Source: Prolixibacteraceae bacterium (GTDB lineage: Bacteria > Bacteroidota > Bacteroidia > Bacteroidales > Prolixibacteraceae). From it: a stretch of DNA of 6,837 bases. Shown one piece after another: positions 1 through 6,141 of the stretch (positions within the stretch are counted from its first letter, which is position 1; each line of letters begins with the position of its first letter). The position numbers and the translations under genes are program-made. The notes beneath the pieces are model-generated. The model saw only the letters and a program-made list of their open reading frames with translations. It was not told the DNA's origin and searched no databases. Where the stretch lies: assembly GCA_018399395.1 (NCBI GenBank), contig JAGYOI010000069.1, positions 1 to 6,837 of the forward strand, given 5' to 3'.

Positions 1-300
1 AATCCGCCCACTTTCGCGTGAGCGAAAACGCGGGGTGGCCGTCAAAAATGCTGGCAGGCGTGGGGGTGAATCGGAAATGCTTAGTCCGGCTTTGCAGGGC
101 GTTTACGTTTAAAGATTTTGAACGAACCACAAAGCTGACTTGTGCTTAAATGTGATAAAATCCAATATATTGTCCATCGTGAAAAGCTGTGTTCAAAATT
201 TTTCCTACCTGCTTAGCCGGACTTGGCATTTTCGAGAGCGGGAGGGGGCTTATTTTTGACTAGATTTTTTTTCCTGGGTTTTTTGTATCATGACAAAAAA
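1..300. repeat. Dispersed intergenic repeat, copy 1 (interrupted)
   Basis: Two blocks here recur at 3967-4116. Block A (about 4-70) nearly matches 3970-4035, including the shared core GCTGGCAGGCGTGGGGG. Block B (about 236-292) matches 4042-4113, including GGGGCTTATTTTT and TTTTTTGTATCATG. Block A carries a hairpin, TTTCGC/GCGAAA (12-17/22-27), with loop GTGA. In the other copy the arms are unchanged but the loop is AGA, which suggests that the fold matters. Copy 1 differs by a ~165-bp insert between the blocks and lacks a ~17-nt palindromic insert that copy 2 has in block B. The match reaches the first bases of the window, so this copy may extend further left. No protein-coding content is apparent. 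Confidence 0.75.
71..235. mobile_element. MITE-like insert with 28-bp imperfect terminal inverted repeats
   Basis: Positions 71-98 and 208-235 are inverted copies of each other, matching at 23 of 28 positions. The arms contain AAATGC/GCATTT (75-80/226-231), AGTCCGGCT/AGCCGGACT (83-91/215-223) and GCAGG/CCTGC (94-98/208-212). The ~109 bp between them hold no long open frame. The arm boundaries fall where copy 1 of the surrounding repeat departs from and rejoins copy 2, as expected for an insertion into a pre-existing repeat or a precise excision from the other copy. TCG occurs at both edges (71-73, 232-234) and could be a 3-bp target duplication, but this is ambiguous because it is also part of the palindrome. 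No transposase is present, so mobility in trans is inference. Confidence 0.45.
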
Positions 301-326
301 GTCAGTGGGGTTTGGGGCAAAGCCCC
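279..326. repeat. Two adjacent perfect hairpins at the end of repeat copy 1
   Basis: The first hairpin has arms TTTTTTGT (279-286) and ACAAAAAA (293-300) around loop ATCATG. The second has arms TGGGGC (313-318) and GCCCCA (322-327) around loop AAA. In repeat copy 2 the left arm and ATCATG are kept but the right arm is replaced, so the first palindrome is complete only here. Neither has a proper U-tract on its 3' side for a standard intrinsic terminator on either strand. A role at the RNA level or as part of the repeat is possible but not shown. Confidence 0.4.
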
Positions 327-455
327 ATTAAAAATAATTAAGAGGTAATATTATAAAAAGAGCAGTAAGAAAAAAATAATAAATCAAGTGTGTTTAAAAC
401 TGGTTTGAAAGAATGGTAACTTATTCTTTTTTGGGTGTCCCAAGACTGAAAACAT
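301..455. other. Intergenic AT-rich stretch, no gene seen
   Basis: With the repeat to its left this completes a >450-bp gene-free region downstream of glnN. One weak hairpin, AAAGAAT/ATTCTTT (408-414/423-429) with an 8-nt loop, runs into a plus-strand T-tract (427-432). It could be a poor plus-strand terminator for a transcript coming from the left, but no plus-strand gene is visible to feed it. Confidence 0.5.
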
Positions 456-493
456 AAAAAAAGAACCACCTGCAAAAGCGCAGGCAGTTCTTT
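456..493 (-). terminator. Intrinsic terminator of glnN
   Basis: Read on the minus strand, AAAGAAC-TG-CCTGC and GCAGG-TG-GTTCTTT form a stem. The two TG/TG steps become U-G wobbles in RNA, so all 14 pairs can form around a 6-nt loop. A run of T follows directly (complement of A456-A462). The stem begins about 28 nt past the glnN stop codon, with no other minus-strand gene between. On the plus strand the wobble positions become C/A mismatches, so the structure favours minus-strand termination. Confidence 0.9.
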
Positions 494-520
494 GTAGAGA
501 TTATATTTGAAATGGTTTGA

Positions 521-2707
521 TTAACGGTTAAACAGCATTTCGCGGTATTTTGGCAATGGCCACAATTCATCATCAACAATCAGTTCAAGTTTATCGATGT
601 GGTAACGGATTTCATCGAGGTACGGACGAACATTCTTGTCGTAAGCAAAAGCCAACTCGGTAGGGTCTTCAATTTTGTTGGCCATTTTACGGGCTTCAAC
701 CATTTTGTTTACATTACTTTTAATAAATGTAATATGGTCTGAAATTTCACGGATAATCTCAATGCGGTTACCTGCCAGCGTTTTAAATTCATCGCCAAAC
801 ACTTCTTTCAGTCCCTGAACGTTTTCAACCAATTGTGTTTGGTACTTAACGGCTGTAGGAACAATATGGTTGATGGCCAAATCGCCCAGAACACGTGCTT
901 CAATCTGAATTTTCTTCATGAATTTTTCGTATTCTACTTCCACACGGCCTTCAAGCTCTTTTTCATCGAAAATTCCCATATCGGTGAAAAGTTTCTTTGA
1001 AGAATCGCAAAGGTATCCTTTCAGCGATTCAGGTACGCTTGTTATGTTTGTTAAACCGCGTTTTTCAGCTTCTTTAAGCCACTCATCGCTATAACCGTTA
1101 CCATCAAAACGGATGGGTTTGCATATTTTGATGTATTTTTTCAGTACCTGGAAGATTGCTTCGTCTTTTTTCACACCATCGGCAATAAGTGCATCCACGT
1201 CTTGTTTAAAATCGGCAAGTTGCTTGGCAACAGCAGTGTTCAGTGCAATCATCGATGATGCACAGTTTGCACTTGAACCAACAGCACGGAACTCGAAACG
1301 GTTACCGGTAAAGGCAAACGGCGATGTACGGTTACGGTCGGTGTTGTCGAGCAATATTTCCGGAATACGGCCGATATTCAATTTCAACGACGTTTTTTCT
1401 TCGGGCGTCATTTTCTTATCGGTAACGTTTTGTTCGATCAGGTCGAGCATTTTATTGACCTCGGTACCGAGGAATGCCGAAATAATGGCCGGTGGGGCTT
1501 CGTTTGCACCTAAGCGGTGCGAGTTTGAAGCGGTTAGGATACTGGCACGCAGTAAATCCTGGTTTTTGTAAACAGCCATTAAGGTATTAACCACAAATGT
1601 AAGGAACTGCATGTTGCCTTTTGGGTTTTTCCCCGGAGAATACAATAACACGCCTGTGTCGGTTGATAACGACCAGTTATTGTGTTTGCCCGAACCATTA
1701 ATACCGGCGAACGGTTTTTCGTGCATCAGGCAGCGGAAACCATGGTGGCGGGCTACACGGTTTAGCAAGTCCATGGTAAGCTGGTTGTGGTCGTTGGCCA
1801 GGTTGCATTCTTCGTAAATAGGTGCCAGCTCAAACTGGTTGGGGGCTACCTCGTTATGACGGGTTTTTACCGGGATGCCCAGCTTGTATGCTTCATTTTC
1901 CAGGTCCATCATAAACATGGTAACACGTTCTGGTATCGATCCAAAATAATGGTCGTCGAGCTGCTGGTCTTTCGATGACGAATGGCCCATTAGTGTGCGG
2001 CCGGTAAGTGCTAAGTCAGGACGTGCCTGATACAATGCTTCGTCAATCAGGAAATATTCCTGTTCCCAACCCAGGTTAGCCCATACTTTTGACACATTTT
2101 TATCAAAATACTGACATACGCCTACGGCTGCTTTATCAACAGCGGCGAGTGATTTTAGCAATGGAGCTTTATAGTCGAGTGCCTCCCCGGTATATGAAAT
2201 AAAGATGGTAGGGATACAAAGCGTTGTACCTACAATAAATGCAGGTGACGAAACGTCCCACGCAGTATAACCACGTGCTTCGAAAGTTTGGCGTAACCCA
2301 CCGTTAGGGAACGATGAAGCATCAGGTTCCTGCTGGGCAAGTAATTTTCCCGAAAAACCTTCAACAACACCGCCCAGTTCATTGTGGTCGATAAATGCAT
2401 CGTGCTTTTCAGCGGTTCCGTCGGTTAACGGTTGAAACCAGTGTGTATAGTGTGTGGCCCCGTTTTCAAGAGCCCAGGCTTTCATTCCGGTTGCTACACC
2501 ATCGGCCACTTTGCGGTTGATGGTTGTGCCATTGTCTATCGCATCGCAAACGGCTTTGTACGACTCTTTTGAAAGATATTTTTTCATTTTTGCGCGGCCA
2601 AATACTAACGTGCCATAAAAGTCAGACGTTAAATCGGCTTCTCTTTTAACTGCGAGAGGTTTTCTCTCAAGGAGCTTTTCAAAAGCTGCTAATCGAAATG
2701 TTGCCAT
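521..2707 (-). CDS. glnN: Glutamine synthetase type III
   Basis: This 728-aa protein is an ATP-dependent glutamate-ammonia ligase of the GSIII class, a cytosolic enzyme that assimilates ammonium into glutamine. Its length is normal for GSIII (about 700-730 aa), well above GSI and GSII. The N-terminal ~200 residues form the GSIII-specific region. The catalytic region shows the metal-binding GWEQEYFLID (213-222), HNEVAPNQFELAPIYE (284-299), the FAGINGSGKHNNWSL segment with its active-site histidine (333-347), and NRTSPFAFTGNRFEFR (459-474). A helical C-terminal extension follows, also usual for GSIII. No key residue appears to be missing. The ATG at 2705-2707 gives an N-terminus typical of the family; no Shine-Dalgarno is visible, as is common in Bacteroidota. 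It looks monocistronic: its own terminator lies just downstream and a 220-bp AT-rich leader upstream. The family assignment is very secure. Confidence 0.98.
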   Translation of the reverse strand: MATFRLAAFEKLLERKPLAVKREADLTSDFYGTLVFGRAKMKKYLSKESYKAVCDAIDNGTTINRKVADGVATGMKAWALENGATHYTHWFQPLTDGTAEKHDAFIDHNELGGVVEGFSGKLLAQQEPDASSFPNGGLRQTFEARGYTAWDVSSPAFIVGTTLCIPTIFISYTGEALDYKAPLLKSLAAVDKAAVGVCQYFDKNVSKVWANLGWEQEYFLIDEALYQARPDLALTGRTLMGHSSSKDQQLDDHYFGSIPERVTMFMMDLENEAYKLGIPVKTRHNEVAPNQFELAPIYEECNLANDHNQLTMDLLNRVARHHGFRCLMHEKPFAGINGSGKHNNWSLSTDTGVLLYSPGKNPKGNMQFLTFVVNTLMAVYKNQDLLRASILTASNSHRLGANEAPPAIISAFLGTEVNKMLDLIEQNVTDKKMTPEEKTSLKLNIGRIPEILLDNTDRNRTSPFAFTGNRFEFRAVGSSANCASSMIALNTAVAKQLADFKQDVDALIADGVKKDEAIFQVLKKYIKICKPIRFDGNGYSDEWLKEAEKRGLTNITSVPESLKGYLCDSSKKLFTDMGIFDEKELEGRVEVEYEKFMKKIQIEARVLGDLAINHIVPTAVKYQTQLVENVQGLKEVFGDEFKTLAGNRIEIIREISDHITFIKSNVNKMVEARKMANKIEDPTELAFAYDKNVRPYLDEIRYHIDKLELIVDDELWPLPKYREMLFNR

Positions 2708-2777
2708 AATAATTTGTTTTAATTCCGTTAATCAATTTCTTATTTTCTTAATTTAAATGAAACGACATTTAGTTTGT

Positions 2778-2857
2778 CAAAATTATTTAGTAAGAACAAA
2801 TAATCACTTAAAACGCCTTTTCGATTACAAAAATACATTTTGAACTCATATAACAAT
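2778..2857 (-). promoter_or_regulatory. Candidate glnN promoter region
   Basis: Two exact Bacteroidota-type -7 boxes (TAnnTTTG) occur on the minus strand between the amidotransferase gene and glnN. TAATTTTG (2778-2785) lies 70 nt before the ATG, with a weak -33 match AGTG (2805-2808) 19 nt upstream. TATTTTTG (2828-2835) has ATTG (2854-2857) 18 nt upstream as a better -33 element. The second -33 lies in a 7-bp inverted repeat, ATAACAA/TTGTTAT (2850-2856/2864-2870), which could be a regulator site. In DNA this AT-rich such boxes arise easily by chance, so neither is certain. Confidence 0.35.
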
Positions 2858-2927
2858 GTTTTTTTGTTATTTTTTGTGTTTTTTAATGAAAAAAAGGTCA
2901 TTTTTAACAAATAATTCACAAAAAACA

Positions 2928-3626
2928 CTAAAAAATTAACGATAGGTCGATGAAATTAGGGATTATCGCTTCATTTTTGAATTCGTGTTTCATTTTTACC
3001 CCTTTTTTAACCGGGGTGATGTTGCCTTTATTGATATTTATATATGCTTCCATTTCTGAATTGGAAAATTCAGGGTGAAACTGAACTCCATAAATTTTAC
3101 CGACCTTAAAGGATTCAATAGTGCCTTCATCGTTTTTTGCTAAAGTAGTAGCTTCAGGTGGCGCTTTGCTTATAAAATATTGGTGTGATTTATAAGAAAT
3201 CAGTGAGTCTTTAATGTTTTTGAACAATGGGTCTTCTGAACCTGCGGGGGTGAGCATTATGTTTTCGCAACCGGCCTTCATCCCTTTGGTTGATTTTTCC
3301 ACTTTGCCCCCAAGGGCCTCAGCGATGATCTGGTGGCCGAAACAAATGCCCAAAACAGGGATATTGCTGTACCGGGCTGTGATTATCCAATCTTTAAGTT
3401 GTTTAATCCACTGTTGTTTTTCGTCAATATTACTATGCGAACCGGTAATAATTGCTGCAATGTATTCGCCAGGGTGCCTGGGTTTTTCACCTTTATGTAT
3501 TTCATAAACTTTAAAAACATTACGGGGCAGGTTGGAGCGCTTGATAATCATTTCATCAAAATCGCCGCTGGCCGCTTTAACCTGGTCGTAAGTATCGCCG
3601 CATTTAATTATTAGTATGTTCTTCAT
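2928..3626 (-). CDS. Class I glutamine amidotransferase (GMP synthase-like)
   Basis: This 232-aa protein is a stand-alone GATase1 domain, the fold that hydrolyses glutamine and passes ammonia to an acceptor. The triad is visible: nucleophilic Cys95 in PVLGICFGHQ (90-99), and His184 with Glu186 in YGVQFHPEF (179-187). TGSHSN (61-66) is the oxyanion-strand region, and SHQYF (147-151) sits where relatives have their SHxD segment. It lacks the ATP-pyrophosphatase domain of GuaA, so it is not GMP synthase itself. After the GATase core a ~45-residue tail, rich in lysine at first, shows no motif that I recognise. The acceptor substrate cannot be told from sequence; relatives include gamma-glutamyl hydrolases of polyamine breakdown and uncharacterised members. 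It lies upstream of glnN on the same strand, but 220 bp apart, so a link through glutamine metabolism is only suggestive. The ATG at 3624-3626 gives a natural MKNILIIK first strand. Confidence 0.9.
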   Translation of the reverse strand: MKNILIIKCGDTYDQVKAASGDFDEMIIKRSNLPRNVFKVYEIHKGEKPRHPGEYIAAIITGSHSNIDEKQQWIKQLKDWIITARYSNIPVLGICFGHQIIAEALGGKVEKSTKGMKAGCENIMLTPAGSEDPLFKNIKDSLISYKSHQYFISKAPPEATTLAKNDEGTIESFKVGKIYGVQFHPEFSNSEMEAYININKGNITPVKKGVKMKHEFKNEAIIPNFIDLSLIF

Positions 3627-3966
3627 GGCAAAATGATTTATATTTTCAAATACCCCTTTTTAAAACAGGGCTTCAATCACAAAATAACTAAAAAAATATC
3701 AAAAAGCATGAAAAAAGTGGGTCAAAAATGAATAATAGGCATTAAAATAATATTTATACCCCATAAATGAGGGTGTGTGTTTAAAAAAAGCATTTTTAGG
3801 CATAATAGCTATATAGTCATTTATGATGGATGCAATCCTGTTTTCCGCACTTTTTTGCAATACCCCCCTAATACATAAGGTGTTCGTGATTTTTGCTGCG
3901 CAATAATTGTCTATTGATGAAAAATACTGAAATCATTTATTTTAGTTCTGCAAGCTAATTTGTTGC
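3627..3966. other. Intergenic stretch upstream of the amidotransferase gene, no gene seen
   Basis: This is 340 bp of AT-rich DNA with no convincing frame on either strand. It must hold the promoter of the minus-strand amidotransferase gene, but I see no exact TAnnTTTG box at a good distance. Near-misses are TTATTTTG, roughly 75 nt upstream of the start, and TATTTG about 30 nt upstream. A short imperfect palindrome with a TTTTAAAA centre and CCC/GGG outer arms occurs around 3654-3670. Confidence 0.5.
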
Positions 3967-4116
3967 AATTCGCCCACTTTCGCAGAGCGAAAACGCGAGG
4001 TAGCCGTCGAAAATGCTGGCAGGCGTGGGGGTAAATTTGAAGAGCAGAAGGGGCTTATTTTTAACTAGTTCGCGATAGCTTCTATCGGTATTTTCCTGAG
4101 TTTTTTGTATCATGTT
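3967..4116. repeat. Dispersed intergenic repeat, copy 2
   Basis: This is a direct-orientation copy of the element at 1-300. Blocks A (3970-4035) and B (4042-4113) are contiguous here, without the ~165-bp insert of copy 1. The block-A hairpin TTTCGC/GCGAAA (3978-3983/3987-3992) is preserved with a different loop. Block B carries a private extra ~17 nt containing the small hairpin CGATAG/CTATCG (4073-4078/4082-4087). The right end diverges from copy 1 after ATCATG (4108-4113). On the minus strand a 52-codon frame (3955-4113) runs through the whole copy; the matching frame in copy 1 stops after 13 codons, so coding is doubtful. Confidence 0.75.
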
Positions 4117-4390
4117 AAGCGAGACTTATCGTTGAGAATCAGTAGTGATGCGTTAATAATTATCAAACTCATCGTAATATGCAAAACAGCAGCAGCCATT
4201 TGAGTGCTGGAATTACATTCTTGATTTGATTTTTTGCCACGAATTTACGGATAACTTGTTATTCGATTTAGTGTAAATCAAGTTTACCCTGCGCCCCGGG
4301 CTATTGCATTCCACCTTGGGGCTCGTGTTTCCCGTTTTAGGAAAACCGGCTTCCGTTTAAACGCATTGCCCATGTGCGGAGCGCTAAGAG
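4117..4390. other. Intergenic stretch with weak palindromes, no gene seen
   Basis: Nothing here reads as a gene. From about 4285 the base composition becomes richer in G and C than the surrounding intergenic DNA. GCCCC/GGGGC (4293-4297/4318-4322) and GTTTT/AAAAC (4334-4338/4342-4346) are short inverted repeats. The segment TTTTTTGCCACGAATTTACG (about 4231-4250) resembles a GCCACGAATT-type motif that I associate with intergenic repeats in environmental bacteria; that resemblance is from memory and unverified. Confidence 0.4.
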
Positions 4391-4394
4391 GAAA

Positions 4395-4439
4395 CCCCCC
4401 CATTCGCTTTCGCTGAAGCTGCAGCGAGCGAAGAGGGGG
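4395..4439. repeat. Long imperfect palindrome
   Basis: The inner arms TCGCTG (4410-4415) and CAGCGA (4422-4427) enclose a 6-nt loop. Past a 2-nt bulge they continue with TTCGC/GCGAA (4403-4407/4428-4432), and past a 2x2 mismatch with CCCCC/GGGGG (ending at 4439). That gives about 16 pairs. It has no U-tract, so it is not a standard terminator. It looks like a palindromic intergenic repeat unit, though only one copy lies in this window. Confidence 0.55.
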
Positions 4440-4483
4440 ACTTTGGCTGGTGGTGTTAGGTGCATTGTGGTTTTATTGTCCCC

Positions 4484-4510
4484 ACTCCGTTTCGCGATGG
4501 TCATCGGAGT
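4484..4510. repeat. Short inverted repeat
   Basis: ACTCCG (4484-4489) and CGGAGT (4505-4510) are perfect inverted arms with a 15-nt loop. Partly complementary C-rich and G-rich flanks (GTCCCC upstream, TGGGGA downstream) could lengthen the stem. It is part of the palindrome cluster downstream of the AbiE operon. Confidence 0.35.
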
Positions 4511-4543
4511 CGTGGATTAGTCTGGGGAAAAAGGTGTTTGGTG

Positions 4544-4561
4544 GCGGACAGGAATGTCCGC
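4544..4561. repeat. Perfect hairpin with GGAA tetraloop
   Basis: The arms GCGGACA (4544-4550) and TGTCCGC (4555-4561) pair perfectly over 7 bp around GGAA, a GNRA-type tetraloop. No U-tract follows on either side. I read it as a short palindromic repeat unit within the cluster, not as a terminator. Confidence 0.5.
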
Positions 4562-4570
4562 GTTACGATT

Positions 4571-4658
4571 AGGCCAACGGCCTGCCTACGCTATAACTTT
4601 GCCAAATGCTCATTGATTATTGTAAAGCTTCGGCAGGCAGGCCTTCAAGCAATAGCGT
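4571..4658. repeat. Interleaved inverted repeats
   Basis: A local hairpin, AGGCC/GGCCT (4571-4575/4579-4583), is followed by two longer inverted pairs. GGCCTGCC (4579-4586) matches GGCAGGCC (4636-4643), and ACGCTAT (4588-4594) matches ATAGCGT (4652-4658). Their order is A-B-A'-B', so both pairs cannot nest: as RNA they would form either one helix or a pseudoknot. GGCAGGCAGGCC also contains a tandem GGCA duplication that allows slipped pairing. It lies 56 bp downstream of the AbiEii stop codon. Confidence 0.5.
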
Positions 4659-4713
4659 GGGGCGAAGAAAAATTGTTTGTCAGGACTGCACCAGCGGGTT
4701 TGAGTGTTTTTCA

Positions 4714-5502
4714 TTATGCATCCCATTGTTCAATGAAGTCTTTAAAATGAATAATCTTTTTTGTTCCCGATTCGTGAAATACCAGATGTTCAAAATCTTT
4801 TGATTTATGATGCAGATCGACTGATTCTAATATTTTGAACAGTGATTTTTTCAGTTCTTGCCTATTGTCAATGCCAGATTGTTTTTTTAGAAAATCAAAA
4901 TTTGGTGTGGTTTGTTCCATTAAAAACATCACATCGTAAAAATCTCTTCCTTTTTGACGGGAAAGCAGTGCAGCAAGTTTCATTGCACATAGCACATCGT
5001 CTGAAGGGACCGGAAATGTAAAATATAAACCACAACCTTTTATTGTGGCCATTTTATGATTGTACTGCACTTGTTGGTCTTGGCTTTCAATTTTTATTAA
5101 AAAGCGTTCCTGCCTGTAGCCAGAAAGGCCAAGTTCAAATAAAAGTTCTGGAAAATAGATGTTACGCCTGTAAGCTTTCAGTTTGTTGTTTTTTTTATCG
5201 CGTGTTTCTACATGGTACCCCATCCGTTTCAGAAATTCAACAATTCCATCAGTCATGATAATGAATTCATCGTCTGATAAATTTTTACAATCAAAATCAA
5301 GGTCTTCCGAAAAACGGTCAATTCCTTTAATGAGCCTGAGGTTAGTGCCACCGATGAACACGATTTTTTTTACAAAGGTGGTTGTTGTAAGATAATCGAG
5401 TATAAGTAGTTGTATGTACTCCTTTATGATATATTTTCGATGTGCAGGGTTATTCCACAAATACGGAGGAAAAAAATGCTTTAATTGTTCGGTGTGTAAC
5501 AT
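4714..5502 (-). CDS. abiEii: AbiEii-type nucleotidyltransferase toxin
   Basis: This 262-aa protein belongs to the AbiEii/DUF1814 nucleotidyltransferase family, the toxin half of AbiE (type IV) toxin-antitoxin and phage abortive-infection modules. Characterised members transfer nucleotides; mycobacterial relatives modify tRNA ends and block translation. Visible motifs are GGTNLR (51-56); RFSEDLDFD (63-71), whose two aspartates (Asp67, Asp69) are the expected metal ligands; a possible third acidic position in LIKIE (135-139); and the downstream K175 with KGRDFYD (184-190), the family's conserved K-(x)-RD.YD region. All expected catalytic features are present, so the toxin should be active. It is the second gene of an operon, starting 6 nt after the AbiEi stop, which implies coupled expression with antitoxin first. 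The C-terminus (DFIEQWDA) looks complete. No clear terminator follows. Its target cannot be inferred from sequence. Confidence 0.92.
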   Translation of the reverse strand: MLHTEQLKHFFPPYLWNNPAHRKYIIKEYIQLLILDYLTTTTFVKKIVFIGGTNLRLIKGIDRFSEDLDFDCKNLSDDEFIIMTDGIVEFLKRMGYHVETRDKKNNKLKAYRRNIYFPELLFELGLSGYRQERFLIKIESQDQQVQYNHKMATIKGCGLYFTFPVPSDDVLCAMKLAALLSRQKGRDFYDVMFLMEQTTPNFDFLKKQSGIDNRQELKKSLFKILESVDLHHKSKDFEHLVFHESGTKKIIHFKDFIEQWDA

Positions 5503-5508
5503 GGTGTA

Positions 5509-6129
5509 TTAATGTAAGTTATAAATATTTAAAAGCAACTTTATTCTTTTTTCCAGTGCTTTGTTTTTTATTATATCGAGATACGAAAGTATTTGATTGG
5601 CATTGACGGTTTCATCCATTATGTCTTCATCAAGCCTTAGATTGATAAGTTCGGCTTTGCTGTTGTAAAATGGATATAAGTAAAGCAGGTCGATAAGTGC
5701 TTTCCCGGGCGGTGCTATAAGTATGCTCTTGTTTTCGAGATAAGGAAGTTGTTCGTAAGCAAAGAATAGTTGTGGCTTTACATTCTTGTATGAAAAAGTG
5801 CCAAAATTATTGCTGAACCTGGCTGTTTTTAGTGTGCTCACGCAGGTTGTTTGGGATATCGATTCGGGTATCAAACCATGAAATGCCAATGCTGTGTGTA
5901 AACTGACGTAGGAGGGGCGATAGATGCGGTTGGCCAGATATAAATTAATATTTTGTGTGTCCATGTATTCTTTAAAGGTATAATATCCGTTTCGGAGTTT
6001 GATGATATATCCTTTCTTAACCCAGCGTCCCAGATTGTTTTTATCAAAACCGGGGTGCCAGGCTTCTACCTGGTTATTTGTAAAACTAATTTGATTAAAA
6101 AAAGCTTCCCTGAAATCCTGATAGTTCAT
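5509..6129 (-). CDS. abiEi: AbiEi-type antitoxin and transcriptional repressor
   Basis: This 206-aa protein matches the short AbiEi antitoxin form. The N-terminal ~50 residues make a winged-helix DNA-binding domain: a recognition-helix and wing pattern runs LGRWVKKGYIIKLRNGYY (33-50). The next block, YRPSYVSLHTALAFHGLIPE (70-89), is the most family-typical stretch. The remainder forms the C-terminal domain, which in studied AbiEi proteins is what counteracts the toxin. Its place immediately before the nucleotidyltransferase gene on the same strand fits the usual antitoxin-toxin order. In characterised systems AbiEi represses its own operon by binding inverted repeats at the promoter; two such repeats are visible just upstream here. 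The ATG at 6127-6129 sits 18 nt after a TATATTTG box. The antitoxin role is inferred from the family and neighbourhood. Confidence 0.9.
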   Translation of the reverse strand: MNYQDFREAFFNQISFTNNQVEAWHPGFDKNNLGRWVKKGYIIKLRNGYYTFKEYMDTQNINLYLANRIYRPSYVSLHTALAFHGLIPESISQTTCVSTLKTARFSNNFGTFSYKNVKPQLFFAYEQLPYLENKSILIAPPGKALIDLLYLYPFYNSKAELINLRLDEDIMDETVNANQILSYLDIIKNKALEKRIKLLLNIYNLH

Positions 6130-6141
6130 TTTGGTTCATAT

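Noticed and set aside
313..327. GC hairpin TGGGGC/GCCCCA as a terminator
   Set aside because: There is no adjacent U-tract on either strand, and glnN already has a strong terminator at 456-493.
1113..1978. Plus-strand open frames inside glnN (1113-1571, 1611-1817, 1787-1978)
   Set aside because: They are antisense to an unmistakable GSIII coding region and their translations show no domain; they are shadows of its codon pattern.
2740..2928. 62-aa minus-strand frame between the amidotransferase gene and glnN
   Set aside because: Its translation is dominated by K, N, F and L as expected from AT-rich noncoding DNA, and it covers the likely glnN promoter.
3214..3614. Plus-strand frames over the amidotransferase gene
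   Set aside because: Antisense to a gene with a clear catalytic triad; no family features.
4460..4803. Plus-strand frames of 96 and 65 aa over the palindrome cluster
   Set aside because: They are translations of inverted repeats, extend into the antisense of AbiEii, and have no protein-like pattern.
5043..5395. Plus-strand frames inside the AbiEii gene
   Set aside because: Antisense shadows of the nucleotidyltransferase.
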